From assembly GCA_038093975.1 (NCBI GenBank), contig JBBPTG010000055.1:62001-126000 (forward strand): a stretch of 64,000 bases of DNA, in the 5' to 3' direction. Positions 36,291-48,549 of this stretch are shown one piece after another. The position numbers and the translations under genes are program-made. Under the pieces are notes generated by a model. That model worked only from the letters and a program-made list of their open reading frames with translations. It searched no databases and was not told the DNA's origin. Numbering within the stretch: position 1 is the first letter of the stretch; each line of letters starts with the position of its first letter. The DNA is from Chalciporus piperatus. Its lineage: Eukaryota > Basidiomycota > Agaricomycetes > Boletales > Boletaceae.

Positions 36291-36669
36291 GTTTGTTACC
36301 ATGCCCCATTTGGAATTTCCAAATCCCGTCTATTTCCAATTAGACTGGCTTGGATGTTGCCCTCGTCTCCACTGGCACTGTGTTTTGCCCCCACTGGGCC
36401 ATATTGATAGCAAGGTAATGGAAACAAGTTTCACTAGCCCAGCATTGGTTGCATCGATGCAGAGACTCGGTGCGCGAATTCCACTGGTAAGCGCCGACTG
36501 ATCGCGCCAACGCCAGGGCATGGGATTCCAACCCTCTCGGTTTCGTAACACTTGTATTGCCGTCTCGGGCGGACCATGCAGCCACTATATAACCCGTTAA
36601 GTCGGTAGGTTCCCCCCTTCCTTTGAGCACCGAGTGTGTCTGTCTATCGTGACTTGTCGAACTTCGGGA

Positions 36670-39600
36670 ATGCTTAAACACGCCGTGCACCAACAATCAG
36701 TTCGATGCGCATCATTCGCCACCGTTGCCCCATCATCCTCGACGAAGCTGACCATCGGCATCCGTCGTGAAAACCCAGCCAGAATATGGGAGCGTAGATG
36801 CCCATTAACACCTGACGCTGTCGAATCCTTGGTCCATGAGGAGAATGTCGACGTCCTCATCCAAGACTGCGACAGGAGAGTCTTTCCTGTGGACCAGTTT
36901 GTCAAGGTCCGTAACCTACCGCGAGACGGGGAAACGCCCCATGATGATTCATTCGAAGCTAATGAGTTGCATTGCAGGCTGGCGCAAAGATTCATCCTAA
37001 CCTTGATCCCGCGCACATTGTCCTTGGCATCAAGGAACCACCACTCAACGAGCTCATAACATCCCCTGTGTCAGCTCTGCGTCCTGCGACCTCTGGCTCT
37101 AAAATACCCCGTACTCACTTTATGTTCTCTCACACTACCAAGGGACAACAGTACAACATGGAATTGCTTTCCCGCTTCTTGAGCCGAGATCCGCGGAATG
37201 ACATTCCATCAAGACTGATAGACTACGAGCTTCTCACGGGAGACGACGGGAAACGAACGGTGGCCTTTGGATGGTTTGCCGGAGGTGAGAGCATCACGCC
37301 ATAGTTTACATATGTTTTCCTGGCATTGACTGTCCTACCTCCCTGATCAGTTGCTGGTGCCGTCGAGTCTCTCTCGGCATTGGCCCAAGCACATTTGGAG
37401 CTTGGAGTTGCTTCGCCGTTCCTTGTGCGTACATTGGTATATAAACTCTGTCATCGTTATGAAACGCCCGGATCATAGCACACACCTCGACCTCATACTC
37501 AGGTTTCTTTGCCCTCGCTCCGAGCATCTTTGAGGGCGATTGGTCAGGAAATTATCAATGATGGGACGCCCAAGTCCCTCGGTCCCTTTGTAATCGGCCT
37601 CACTGGGTATGTTATTGTCAATCCTTACTTCTCAGTAACTCAGATCCGTTTCAGAAATGGTAATGTCTCACAAGGTGTGCTCTCCATTTTGGACGAGCTT
37701 CCTATCGTGAAAGTGAGCGTGCAAGACCTCCCTGTTCTTGTAAGCAGCGCAGGTAATGCCCGCTCTATTTCGAATGCTCACAAACATTTGGCTAAAGGGT
37801 GCTATCTAGATACCGACTTGCACAAGGTACTGAGATTAGAGATTGCAGCCTTCGTGAACCTGACCAACGTAATCAGATATACCTCGTCCATGCATCTCCC
37901 GGCGAGTATCTCACTCGTCTTGATGGCGGCCAGTACGACAGAGTACATTATTACAAGAACCCATCGCTTTACAAGTCTGATTTTGCTACCAAGGTATGCT
38001 GCTTGTCACTCGCTCAGATGTAAACTCATTGTGGGACTCAGGTGGCACCCTATCTTACACTCTTCCTTAACGGAGTAGGCTGGCTCCCTGGTTTCCCTCG
38101 ACTCATGACGAATGATGATCTAGCGAGAGCGCTCACCCGTGCTGCCGAGGTCGGGCGTGCAAGGTTCGGGACTATTGGTGATATCAGCTGTGATCTCGAC
38201 GTGAGTGGTTTCTAAAATGACCCTCTTCGGCGTCTCATACCACCTTGACAGGGCGGCCTCGAGTTCATGTCGCGTGCAGCGACGATCTCGGAACCTTTCT
38301 TCAAACACAGACCTGCCACACTGCCCGCTCATCTTCCCAGCGTGCAAATAATGTCCGTCGACATCCTTCCGTCAAGCTTGCCATTGGATGCCTCCCAGCA
38401 TTTCTGTCGAGTTTTGATGCCTCATCTGAAGGCCATGATCCAGGAATACCGCGGACAGCCTTCGGAACGACAGTATTCCGAGGCTTTGCGGGTGGCTACT
38501 GTCGCTAAAGATGGTCAACTAGAAGGAATTCATGCTAGGCTTGAGGAGCCTCTCGCCAAGTGGAGACAATCCGCCTCCAAGCTGGAGGGCTCTCAGAAGA
38601 AGAAGAAAGTCCTCATGCTTGGGAGTGGAATGGTCGCTGGGCCTGCAGTGCAGGAGCTGTGTAAGCGTTCGGACGTCGAGTTGGTTGTCGGTCAGTAGTT
38701 CATCTCACATATGTACCTTAACATCCTGGACTTATCGCATCACCACGTAATATGACATTGCATTCACAATCTAGCCAGCAACTCGAGCGCAGAAGCTGAT
38801 AATTTGATCCGGGATCTCCCTAACGCCAGTTCATGTTTGTTGGATGTCGAAGACGGAGAAAAGCTCTCCCGGCTTATTGAGGGTGCGGATGTCGTGATAA
38901 GGTCTGTTTACTATTGGCTTGATCTTTGAAGCGGAACGCCATGACGAGCTGGAGTCTAGCCTTTTGCCTGTGCCGCTCCACCCCTCAATCGCCGAGTTAT
39001 GCATCCGACATCGTAAGCATCTGGTCACGGCATCATACATATCGCCTGCCATGCGCAGTTTGCATGATCGGTACGTCCCTTTTCCACCCTGCCACTTCAA
39101 CACCGACGTATTCTCCTTCATCTTAGAGCGGAATCTGCCGACGTTCTCTTGTTGAACGAGATTGGCCTAGACCCCGGCATTGACCACTGTTCGGCGCTCT
39201 CCCTGCTTAAGCAGCTCCAGAGAGAGAACAGGCGGGTCTTGTCGTTCACCTCTTTCTGTGGTGGTTTGCCTGCCCCAGAGGCAGCAGAAGTCCCGCTAGG
39301 CTACAAGTTCAGCTGGAGCCCAAGAGGCGTGCTGAATGCCGCGCTCAACAGTGCCAGGTTCAAGCTCAATAGCAAGGTATGTGCAAATATCGACATACGA
39401 TGATATGCATAGCTGACTCTGGTTTGCAGATCCAAGAAATACCCGGAGAGAATCTCTTGAGCCATTACTTCCCCGACGTCCCAATCTCCAACGTGTTGAA
39501 ATTGGAGGGTATCGCGAACAGGGACAGTCTCCCCTACGCGGAGACGTATGGACTTGGGAAACTTGATGACCTGCGAACGGTCTTGCGAGGTACTCTGAGG

Positions 39601-40356
39601 TATGCAACTAGAATCACATTACTCTCATCCAGTCTAAACACACACACACACACGCCCAGATACCCTGGTTTCGCAGATCTCTTGCATTCGTTCAAATCCA
39701 TGGGGTTGTTGAACACCGACCCATCGTCCCACATATTCCCTCGGTCCTGGTCGGAGTTTGCCCGCCTAGCGTTGGCCAAACGAATGGGTGAGGATATTCC
39801 ATCGGATCTGAGCTCCTTCAAGTCAGCTCTATCATCCATCGTCCCTGATGAACATCGTCGGGAGAGTGTACAGGAAGCGCTAGAATGGTTCTCGGGACGG
39901 TCAGGCCAGGAGAACCTCCCCCCGTTGCCCACCAAACCTGTCGCTCCAATCGACCTCCTCACGACGCTGCTCGCGCACAAGCTCAAGTATAACCCCGGCG
40001 AACGAGACTTGGTCGTGCTCTCGCACGAGATCGTCGCACAGCCTGCGTCCATCACGGGAGAGGCACCTCCGGGGCAGACGGAGGTGTATACGTCCTCGCT
40101 CGTGTCGTATGGTACCCCGAGCGCATCAGCGATGTCGAGATGCGTGGGCTTGCCGGTGGCGTTTGCGACGCTTGCGGTCCTCGATGGAAAGGTTGTCAGT
40201 AGGGGTGTTCAAGGCCCCACTGAAGAGGCGTTGTACAGAGCTGTCCTGGATGGCCTGGATGGTGTTGGTCTTCAGATGAAGGAGAGCGTGAGGAAAGGCT
40301 CTGGTATGGAAGTAACGCTCAGCAATGGACTACGGAAGACAGGCTTCTCGGGATGA
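36670..40356 (+). CDS. Bifunctional lysine-ketoglutarate reductase/saccharopine dehydrogenase (AASS type)
   Basis: Fused enzyme of mitochondrial lysine breakdown through saccharopine to aminoadipate semialdehyde. The start at 36670 (MLKHAVHQQSVRCASFAT) gives a basic presequence; an in-frame Met at 36634 is alternative. The N-terminal AlaDh/PNT-like LKR half: LTIGIRRENPARIWERRCPL, FSHTTKGQQYNMELL, LIDYELLTGDDGKR, GNVSQGVLSIL, then FLNGVGWLPGFPRLM and FGTIGDISCDLDGGLEFM. From about 38600 the SDH half: KVLMLGSGMVAGPAVQEL (NAD(P)-binding GxGxxxxP), SLLPVPLHPSIAELCIRHRK, LLNEIGLDPGIDHCSAL, FCGGLPAPEA, KFSWSPRGVL, YPGF. It ends SNGLRKTGFSG at 40356. About 12 exons, all in frame. An (AC)n run lies in the intron near 39638-39652. 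Confidence 0.92.
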
Positions 40357-40704
40357 ACGTTAACATTACCGTTGGCTAGGACGACTTGCTTTGTCAATCG
40401 CATCGTTATGTATACGCTACAAATCATCATAATCATCTTTGGTCGAGTTTACTCCAAACTCTTTCGAGACGTTTGGAAAACACGAGACATTGAATTCATG
40501 AGACAGGTATCGTGTGGCTCAACGCCACCACAGAAAGCATAGATGAAAGTTTCAAACAGAGAACATCACACAAACAAGAGACTGGGTCAAAGAAACAACT
40601 GTCGAGAAAACGAAAAGTATCCAAAAAAAAAAAGATCAGCGTATCATGGAAGATACAGTTCAGCATTCGCTAGGGTATTAGATCTTGCCAACCCATGGCT
40701 AGTG
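40357..40704. other. Convergent 3' intergenic region
   Basis: 348 bp between the LKR/SDH and CNNM-like stop codons. AT-rich, with an A run at about 40623-40633; no gene seen. Confidence 0.5.
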
Positions 40705-43700
40705 TTATAAGTAACCAGAGTCATCCTCTTTCTTGTCCCAGTCGGCCTCGTCCGTCTCGTCAGGTATGGGAATCTCCTCGAGCTCGACCTTGTCCTGATC
40801 CTTGTCGTCCTGTTTGACCTTCTCCGCTACGCTGACCGCATTGTGTTCTCCGCCTCCAAGAGGACTGCTCTTGAACTTGCTCGTCCCTTTTGGCGTCAAA
40901 GTCGCAACCCGCAAAGCTGGAGCAAGTCCACTGCGGCTTTCGCTCGAAGTCGAAAGAGATGGTGCGATCGAGGTCATATCTTTACCAGCAGTAGCCGCGG
41001 CAACGAGACGACGTTTCCTTTCCAAGAGAATTGCTTCTAGAGAAGGTGCTGGAGAGCAGGATCTCGAACCCACAGGACTGGCAGAATTGGAGAGTGGAGA
41101 CGCAATCCCAGAGCCGCTGAGGGCTCTCTTTTTGGTGGCGCGAGGTGTGTGGGGGCGCGAGTTGTTCTCGGATACCGATTGTGGAGTTGTGTCCACGGGC
41201 TCGTCAGTGTTCGATGTCATTGCCTCTTCGTTCTGAACGATGGTCGCAGGTGCGATGAGGTTCGCATCTGTGAGTTCGATGGACGTGCTGGGAAGAATGA
41301 CTTTGAGAGGTGAAGAAATGATCGACGGAAGTCTGACGTCTTCCCTGGGGCTGGGGGGAGCACTCTTGGAACGTAAGAAGTTAAGTCCACGGGTGTTTAA
41401 AGGTCGTAGAACTGGTATCGTCGTAGACGATTTCGAAGGTGACAAAAGTGCCGGGGTGAGCGAATCGAGAACCTGAGGTGTTGCAGGGAAGCCTTCGGTT
41501 TCGGGGAACCGCTTCGAGTTGGACGGCTCCGATGGGACGTAGGAAGATACGGTGCCGTTCGCACCTTCGCAATCAAATTCGTCATAGATTTCTTCACCGA
41601 TGAGTTCTGAGCCACGTCAGTATTGGTCAGCACGTAGCTAAACTGAGTCTCACCTTCAAGCACGTCCTCGAGAGTGATGATACCGAGAGGCATGATGGCG
41701 GGATCGATATCCCGCAAGAAGTCCTTGGCGTCTTTCTTGGTCAAAAGAGCGTCAGCAGGCATGCTCTGTTCCAATCCTATTCCAGGTTTCGGTAACCTCA
41801 ATCTCTGCTTATCCTTGTTCTCGTTGGCCACTATGCCCATCTCAATATCCGTGCTTTGACCTTGGCGTCGTTTGGACTTGGAACCACTCTTTGCTGAACG
41901 CTGGACCTGGGTGATGTCCGACTCCGTGGCTGCCTCGCCCTTGAACGTAAAATCTCCATCAGAATCGTCAACCCACGATATACCCTTTGAATTCTTCTTG
42001 CGACCTTTCTCCTTGGGGCTAGCAACAGATTCGTCATCGCTCGACTCGCTGGAGTCACTGCTAGAGTCACTAATGCCAACACGCTCGCGCAGACGCTGGG
42101 TGAGTGTACGTTTGGCAACCTTCTTGAAGGAAGCAGCTTTCTCCACACTGAAACGAGAGACGATGGCCATATGGGAACGACCTTCTTGAAATTTGTCTAG
42201 GATACCGAGCAAAGATTCGTTATTTGGAACGAAAGGAACCTTGTTGAGGGGGATCTTGCGTAGAGGAACAGCATCTGGATAGCATATTGCGTCAGAGACA
42301 TTCAATATGATCAATGTCCATTTACCTTTTGGGTCTAGCATTACGCACTGTTGGCAGAGTTGAGTGAATATCCACAATGCGTAAACTAAGACATACATGT
42401 TTGATGAGAAGAATGCCAATGATCTTCTTGACTTTCTCCAGACGACCAGAAGAATCCACAGCAACTTCCACTTCCTCATACACGGGTACACGGCTGTGCC
42501 CGGTGAGACAGATCTTCTTCATCGTGTCGTAGTCGAGCTTGGAGTCGATGGAAAGCATAAAAACATGTTCGATGGGGGTCATGGCCTGGGTATATCACCT
42601 TTAGTATATCAATACGATGATCAAACTGATCGCATTACCTGCTTTACAACCTTCTCCTGCAGGTCGAGGGTAGCACCGATGATCGTGACAGTGTCGGTTT
42701 TGAGGTCACCACCATGCGAAGACATGGATGAGTGCATTGCAATTAGCTCTTTCAGCTCTGCGAAGAAATTTGATATAAACGACGGTGCAAAGCGTCACGG
42801 TACCAACCTCCTCTTCGATAAATGATACCATGGTGGGGTCCGAGGACGAATTCTAGCAACTTCGCTACCGGCCAGGCCACTACACCCTGTTTGCCTGTCA
42901 GAAAATCATGGCACACAATGGTAAATCAAACGAACCATGACATATATCAATACCTGGGCGAAGCCAGCCATTTTTGCACCCAAGTAAAGACCATGACGAG
43001 TGCAAAGTGACTGCGGTATGATTTCCGAGAAGCTACAATGACATCAGCGACCGATGACGCGGATGATATTGGATAATGAAAGAAGGTCTCGACGCGGAAG
43101 TGTGGGGAAAGAAGGTGGAACCCGCGTTTATGACGACGCGAAGGACGGATTCGCACGCATGTTCCGGACAGGAGGCTGTGGAACTCGGGGTTCTTTTCGA
43201 GCGAGACTTACATGACAATGAGGACCGTGCTGACGACAACACTCTGTACACCTCCACCGAGAACAGGGTCAGAGATAATGGGGAGTGACTCGTTCACGAT
43301 CATGTTTGCGAGCAAGAGAGTCACCAGGAGGAGGTGACCATTCGAGCGAATGGGTTTGATTTTGGCAGCATGACGCTTTTGTTCACTGTATAACGCGTGG
43401 ACGTCAGCAAATTTCAGCCATGAAACGAATGGAAAATGCTGACGGTGTGCCACTAATACTTAAGACGTTGAGCTGGGTTTCGTCCAAGCTCATGTAACCT
43501 AATGTCAGACCGGCAAACACGCCCGATAATAAGACGAGAACGGGGATGAGACAAGCAAAGACGATGAACTCTGGGCTGTGAGGATCGGAGGAAGCTCGTT
43601 TGGCGTAGGTGTGGAGGATGGTGAGATCATCGTTGGAACCACTGAGTTTACGAGCGATGCTGGGAACATGTTGGGATAAAACGGAGAGGAGAGTTACGGT

Positions 43701-43757
43701 GAGACGGGAAGAGCGTGGGGAGTGCAGGGGAGTCGGTACCATTCGAGTACGGCGCAC
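40705..43757 (-). CDS. CNNM/Mam3-like membrane protein (DUF21 plus CBS domains)
   Basis: Integral membrane protein of the ancient CNNM family linked to Mg2+/Mn2+ handling, in yeast at the vacuole. The start at 43757 (or the Met at 43742) opens MRRTRMVPTPLHSPRSS. The DUF21 transmembrane domain: CLIPVLVLLSGVFAGLTLGYMSL, DETQLNVLS, LLVTLLLANMIVNESLPII, then FSEIIPQSLCTRHGL. A CBS pair follows (about 42700-41650): GATLDLQEKVVKQAMTPIEH, ICLTGHSRVPVYE, MAIVSRF and PLGIITLEDVLEGE(L)IGEEIYDEFD. An acidic, Ser-rich insert (about 42080-41860) splits the second CBS, and a 250-residue Ser/Pro-rich tail reaches the stop at 40705. No break seen. Confidence 0.9.
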
Positions 43758-44367
43758 GAAATGAGAGGACTGGGCTGGGTCCTTAAGGCCTTATAGGCGA
43801 TCCGGCGCTAATAATATTAACGGCATTTGTCATAGGTGTCACCACGCTAACCTTAAACCTATCGGAGAGAATATGTTCGGCTGTAACCTGTTACACCTTG
43901 TGAAACACAATGAATGAGCCAACTCGATTCTTTGTATCGCAACCTATGTGCGTTGGGATCCCGATGGATGGGCAAGGTTTAAACACGGCAAGTATCGCTC
44001 AGGATCATGATGCAGCGAGACCAGATCCACTGGCACACCTACTAGAAAAGTACGCGGCGCAATTAATATTGAGGAAGCCTGAGCGTGCCTGCACTCATGA
44101 TCTGACTCAGGAGTAGACTGAAGTGACTCACCTGATACAGTCACCTCTTCAAATCAGTCAAAGGACCGCGCTGGGCATGAACTTGGCAGGACCAGTACTG
44201 GTATTTGTCAGAGTGATGACGCGATCATGATCTGTCGGCTTGCGTCATAGAGCCGGAAATCCTGGTCCTCCGTCACTTCAGACCTCTTATGCCTAGTCGT
44301 ACGCTGCAAGATCACAAACTCACATAGACTTGTCCCAGCTTTCAGCCCGGCGCTGTGAAGCTCTGTC
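43758..44367. promoter_or_regulatory. Divergent promoter region, CNNM-like and ADCK1-like genes
   Basis: 610 bp between two divergent start codons. It must hold both promoters. No TATA box or known site was recognised, and the open frames in it are unconvincing. Confidence 0.5.
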
Positions 44368-46623
44368 ATGTCACTGCTTTTATCACTATTTGCTAAACAT
44401 GTCACACCAGCACGGTCCAAGTTCAACTCTATCGCCACGAGATCTCTTTCATCTTCTCCTCTCTCGCAGCATAGTCATCCACGATGGCCCAAGTTTGGCC
44501 GACGAACCGCGTATGTCGCGGTAACACTCGGGACGCTCTGGTTCTTGGACAAGGAACTCAATGCTTCTTCGGTGCAGCGCAACTTTCGCACCCTGTGGAC
44601 GGTAAGTAACCCAAAACACACTCTATTATCAGTCCGCAGCGCCAGGTAGTTCGCCGTCACTGCCATCACCCCCGCTGCCCATCATTGGTTGCAAATATTG
44701 GGCGGTCCCGCACACACTCCGCCCTCCGTCTCTACTTATCTGCTTCCAACCGTCGAATCACCTTTCGCCGAAAGCCGAACTTCTTTCATTTTCACACTTC
44801 CGATCTTCCCGTCTCTGACATACATACCTGTTTTCAGTGTGCAATGATATCCCTAGACTACAAGCTCAACTTCACGCCCGAAAAGGCTGATCAAATACCG
44901 CAACTTCACCAGCGCGTCGCGGATAGGATATATAATCTCTTCACTTCTAATGGTGGTCTATATATTAAAATAGGTACGCACACGCGCGGATTCAGCATGG
45001 TGTGTCATGACGCAAACAACCTCATATCTCGATTCCAGGCCAGGCGATTGGTGCTAATTCACCATTGCTGCCACGCCCTATACAGGACAAGTTCGGTCGT
45101 CTGTTTGATGATGCACCTCATATACCCTATTCCTCCGTCCTTTCCGTCTTCCGGTCCGAGTTCGGCCGCCCACCCACAGGTCCTGATGGCGTTTTCGAAG
45201 AATTCGAGGAACAGGCGATTGCAAGTGCCAGCGTTGCCCAGGTCCACCGTGCAAAACTCAAGAGTGGCGAGTGGGTTGCGGTCAAGATCCAGAAGCCTGA
45301 CGTGAGCAAGCAGATCGAATGGGATCTCGGTGCCTTCCGCGTTGTGATGTGGATATTTGAGAACTGGATGTTCGATCTGCCAGTTTACTTTACTGTCGGT
45401 GAGTTTCTCGGGGATTTCTTCCGAGTCGAGTCAAAGAGTCGGATGTTCATAATGCCCCGTAGATTTCATCAATAGCCACCTTCGGCAGGAGCTCGATTTT
45501 GTGCAGGAAGCACAGAATGCGCGTGTCACTGCTGAATTTATCGCCGCGGAACCGCGTCTCGCTGGCAAGGTGCACATACCGAAAGTGTACCCCGAATACT
45601 CGACGAACAAGGTCCTCACTGCGGAGTGGATTGATGGAGTACGACTTAGCGATCGTGCCGCGATCCGAAGACTCATGGGAGAAGAAACACACCTTCCTCC
45701 GACGTCCAAGATCCACCCTTCTTCTTCTTCTTCTTTAGAGGGAGTGCGTTTGAAAGGAGGCGTCAAGTCGATCATGCATACCATGGTGGAGTTATTCAGC
45801 GCGCAGATGTTTAGTTGGGGATGGGTACATTGTGACCCTCACCCTGGAAACATCATCATTCGACCTCATCCCTCGAACCCAACGCACCCCCAACTCGTGT
45901 TACTGGACCATGGGCTATACGTCCGTGTGAAGGAGTCGTTCAGGCGTGAATATGCTACACTCTGGAGGGGGTTATTGGCCGCCGACTGGGACGCCATCGA
46001 ACGCGTGACAGAGTCGTGGGGTATCGGCACCCCTGACTTGTTTGCGAGTGCGACCCTGATGCGCCCGGTGAGGTATGGAAAGAAAGGCAAGGATGGGAAT
46101 GGAAACGGAAATGGAAAAGAATTGAACCAGTACGAGCAAAGCGTTCGGATGAAGGCGAGGTTGAAACGGTTCCTGCTGGACACGGATAAGATGCCCAAGG
46201 AGCTCATCTTCCTTGGACGGAACATGAGGTGAGGCTCTCGATTGATTTGTCTTTTTGTTTCGACGAATCTCGGTGTTGACGAAGCAACCATCGTACCTTA
46301 GGATCGTGCAAGGGAACAACCAAGCGCTCGGGTCGCCCGTCAACCGTATCAAGATTACTGGCTATTGGGCATCGGCATCTCTCGCTACTTCTTCGAATCT
46401 CACGTTCACGCAGCGCGCACGGGAGTACTGGCATTATCTCGTGTTTCGGAGTGTGATGCTGTCTATCGATGTGGCATTCTGGGTGAGCAATGTGCGCCAA
46501 TGGATCCGACGCACGCTGGGAATGTCGACGATGGGTTTCGAGGACGAGTTGGAGAGGACGATGAGAGGCTTGGCTAAAAGCACGCTGGGAGTCGATGTTG
46601 CACCTGGGGCCTTTGAGGGGTAA
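44368..46623 (+). CDS. MCP2: ABC1/ADCK1-family atypical kinase (Mcp2-like)
   Basis: Mitochondrial UbiB-type protein kinase-like ATPase; the ADCK1/Mcp2 branch is linked to mitochondrial lipid and contact-site homeostasis. A basic N-terminus (MSLLLSLFAKHVTPARSKF) is followed by one hydrophobic segment (TAYVAVTLGTLWFL). Family motifs: GGLYIKIGQAIG (KxGQ, split by an intron at about 44973), QAIASASVAQVHRAKL (Ala-rich loop), VAVKIQKPDV (Lys), WGWVHCDPHPGNI (catalytic loop, near 45820-45850) and LLDHGLY (metal-binding DxG-like, near 45905). A GGAAAT-type repeat at about 46095-46120 encodes an Asn/Gly tract. Six exons; ends VAPGAFEG at 46623. Its 3' end faces Mid1 across 91 bp. Confidence 0.9.
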
Positions 46624-46714
46624 CGTTTGTTTCCACTCGATAGACACCTACCTTGTCATAATGGTATATTCCGGGTCAGCCGGCAGTGGGAGTCCGACTG
46701 AATGCATGCATGCT

Positions 46715-48237
46715 CTAGATTCCGTTACACCACACGTGTCCCCATCTATCTTGTGCTACACCCGTCATACCTTTGCCCATCCCTCCATCCCCATCATCTA
46801 TGAAACCTACTCCATAACTTGCTCCTGCGTTGAACTCCGTCGTGGGGCATTTTATCCCGAGAAAGTATGGGCACGCGCGATCGATCGCATTGCACGTCTC
46901 GAGGCAGGGTAGCAGGGAAGTGTAATCATAGCTCGCATTCGGGAAATACGCATTTCTCGATGGAGAGCCACTCGGTTGTGGTACGAGCGCCGACAATGGG
47001 ACCTGTGCATTCCTCTCGGAGGATGACGGACCAATGACGGTGGGCGCGGACTCGGACTCGGACTCGGAGCAGCGGGGAAAGGATACGGCGCAGAGCCACG
47101 AGCGGTAGTGGGTCTGACAGTCTGCACACGTTTGAAAAGGCGAATAGAGATCGCGGCCACATGCGAATGTGAGAAGCATGGTGGTAAAGTTGGTCATGTA
47201 TTGAAGGAGGGGATCGGAGATGTTGCTCGGGAGGGAGGTAGCGTCGTAACCGAATGCAGGGGCTGGTAGAGGAGGTAGAGGGACGGCGTACGAGGTCGAG
47301 GGGCAGTAGGGGAGCGAGTGTATGAGCGGGCAGGGGAAGCTGGCTAATGAGATGATGTTTGAGCCGCTAGAACGAATGGACGACGTGAGATGTGACAACT
47401 TGCCTGATTTCGTTGAGAAATAGATTGGTCCGCTGACTTTCAGGGAGTCTTGGATGACATATGCGGTGTAGTTTGTGCTTGGCACGAGTCCGTCGACGAG
47501 CCATTGCGATCTCCACCCTTCGGAACCTCGTAACCAAAAGTCGTTGCTGACGATCATTCCGGTGGAGGTCGTATTCATTAGAGAACAAGCTGTCTGTGGG
47601 AGGGATGTCAGTTGTGCAGACGTTGGCGCCACGACGAGGGTAAAGTTGGGGGTGGATGTGGGGGTATCCGAGGAGAGGTTTGCTACAGGGAGGGTATAAT
47701 TCGGAAAACTTGGTTGCTCGGTGATCACAGACTCGAATGCATGAGAGAACAAGATCGCTTGGTTGGCGGTGGTATCGCCCAACAGGGGTAGTTGGTCGAG
47801 CATTTCAAACGTCGCAATGCCTGGGGGGATCGAAACGGTTGGTAAGTTGCAAAGTCGAGATAGCGATGTCAAATACCGTTGTTTGATACTGAGATCTGGT
47901 ATGATGTTTGGCTCGTCATCTCGACGGAGAGCAGCCCACCGTTGGGCGCTGAGCCTGACCATTCCCCATACCCATCGTTTAGCTGAATCTCAAAGACGTC
48001 AGTGCCGCCGTTCGGTCCAGGAATGATGTCTGAGGTGCTATTGGACAAAAAGAAGCGAGCGGAGGAAGCTTGGGTCGAGCATATTGCGACAGATACGGTC
48101 AGTCGTGGGGAGGAGGGTAGACCGAGCAAACTGGTGGAGGAAGAGAAGGATGCCACCGAGTTAAGCGGAAGGAACTGCTGTGCTTCAGCAAAGATAGTCG
48201 CATGGAGGAGCAGGAGTAAGCGGAGACAAGCTCGCAT
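46715..48237 (-). CDS. MID1: Mid1, regulatory subunit of the Cch1 calcium channel
   Basis: Secreted/plasma-membrane glycoprotein that forms the high-affinity Ca2+ influx system with Cch1. The start at 48237 gives the signal peptide MRACLRLLLLLHATIFAEAQ. The N-terminal half is rich in Ser/Thr and N-glycosylation sequons (NST, NYT, NLS, NFT, NTT). Conserved parts: GTDVFEIQLNDGYGEWSG, LFSHAFESVITEQ, SFPCPLIHSLPYCPS, FAVP-like YAVPLP, and a Cys-rich C-terminus TFACGRDLYSPFQTCADCQ, YRSWLCAVSFPRC, SLLPCLETCNAIDRACPYFL, WGHVWCNGI. One GT-AG intron (about 47874-47820). A second, in-frame 60-nt intron (47403-47344) appears to be GC-AG. The complementary subunit gene, Cch1, is 39 kb away in this window. 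Confidence 0.9.
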
Positions 48238-48549
48238 GTTCCGGTCACACCGACTCAGCTATGGAGATTCGAGTTGCTTTCGCTGGTCACAGATCGCTGG
48301 CCAAGTCGCTAGTTTGTAGAGGTAGTTAGTAGTAAAGCGTTAGCAGAAGGTATAGCCTGCAGATTGCGACATGGTGTCGTTGAGTAGTTGCTTGGGGAAA
48401 TGACCGTGGATAGCGCACTCGCCCGCAACAAGTCAGGTACTCAAGCGTGGCATGCAAAGACAGCAGGTGAATACGTAGTCAAAATTATCATTAACCCCCA
48501 TGCAAGGGCTCTATGAGCAGATTTACAGTACGTAGGCGGACCCATTCCA
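48238..48549. other. Intergenic, Mid1 promoter side
   Basis: 312 bp between the Mid1 start and the mL38 stop codon, both on the minus strand. No gene or clear motif seen. Confidence 0.45.

Noticed and set aside
36440..36580. A second tRNA-like sequence (ATGGGATTCCAACCC near 36520) downstream of tRNA-Gly
   Set aside because: A T-loop-like word is present, but neither strand gives a 5-bp T stem, a 7-bp acceptor stem or an anticodon arm.
39638..39652. (AC)n microsatellite
   Set aside because: A short simple repeat within an intron of LKR/SDH; no sign of function.
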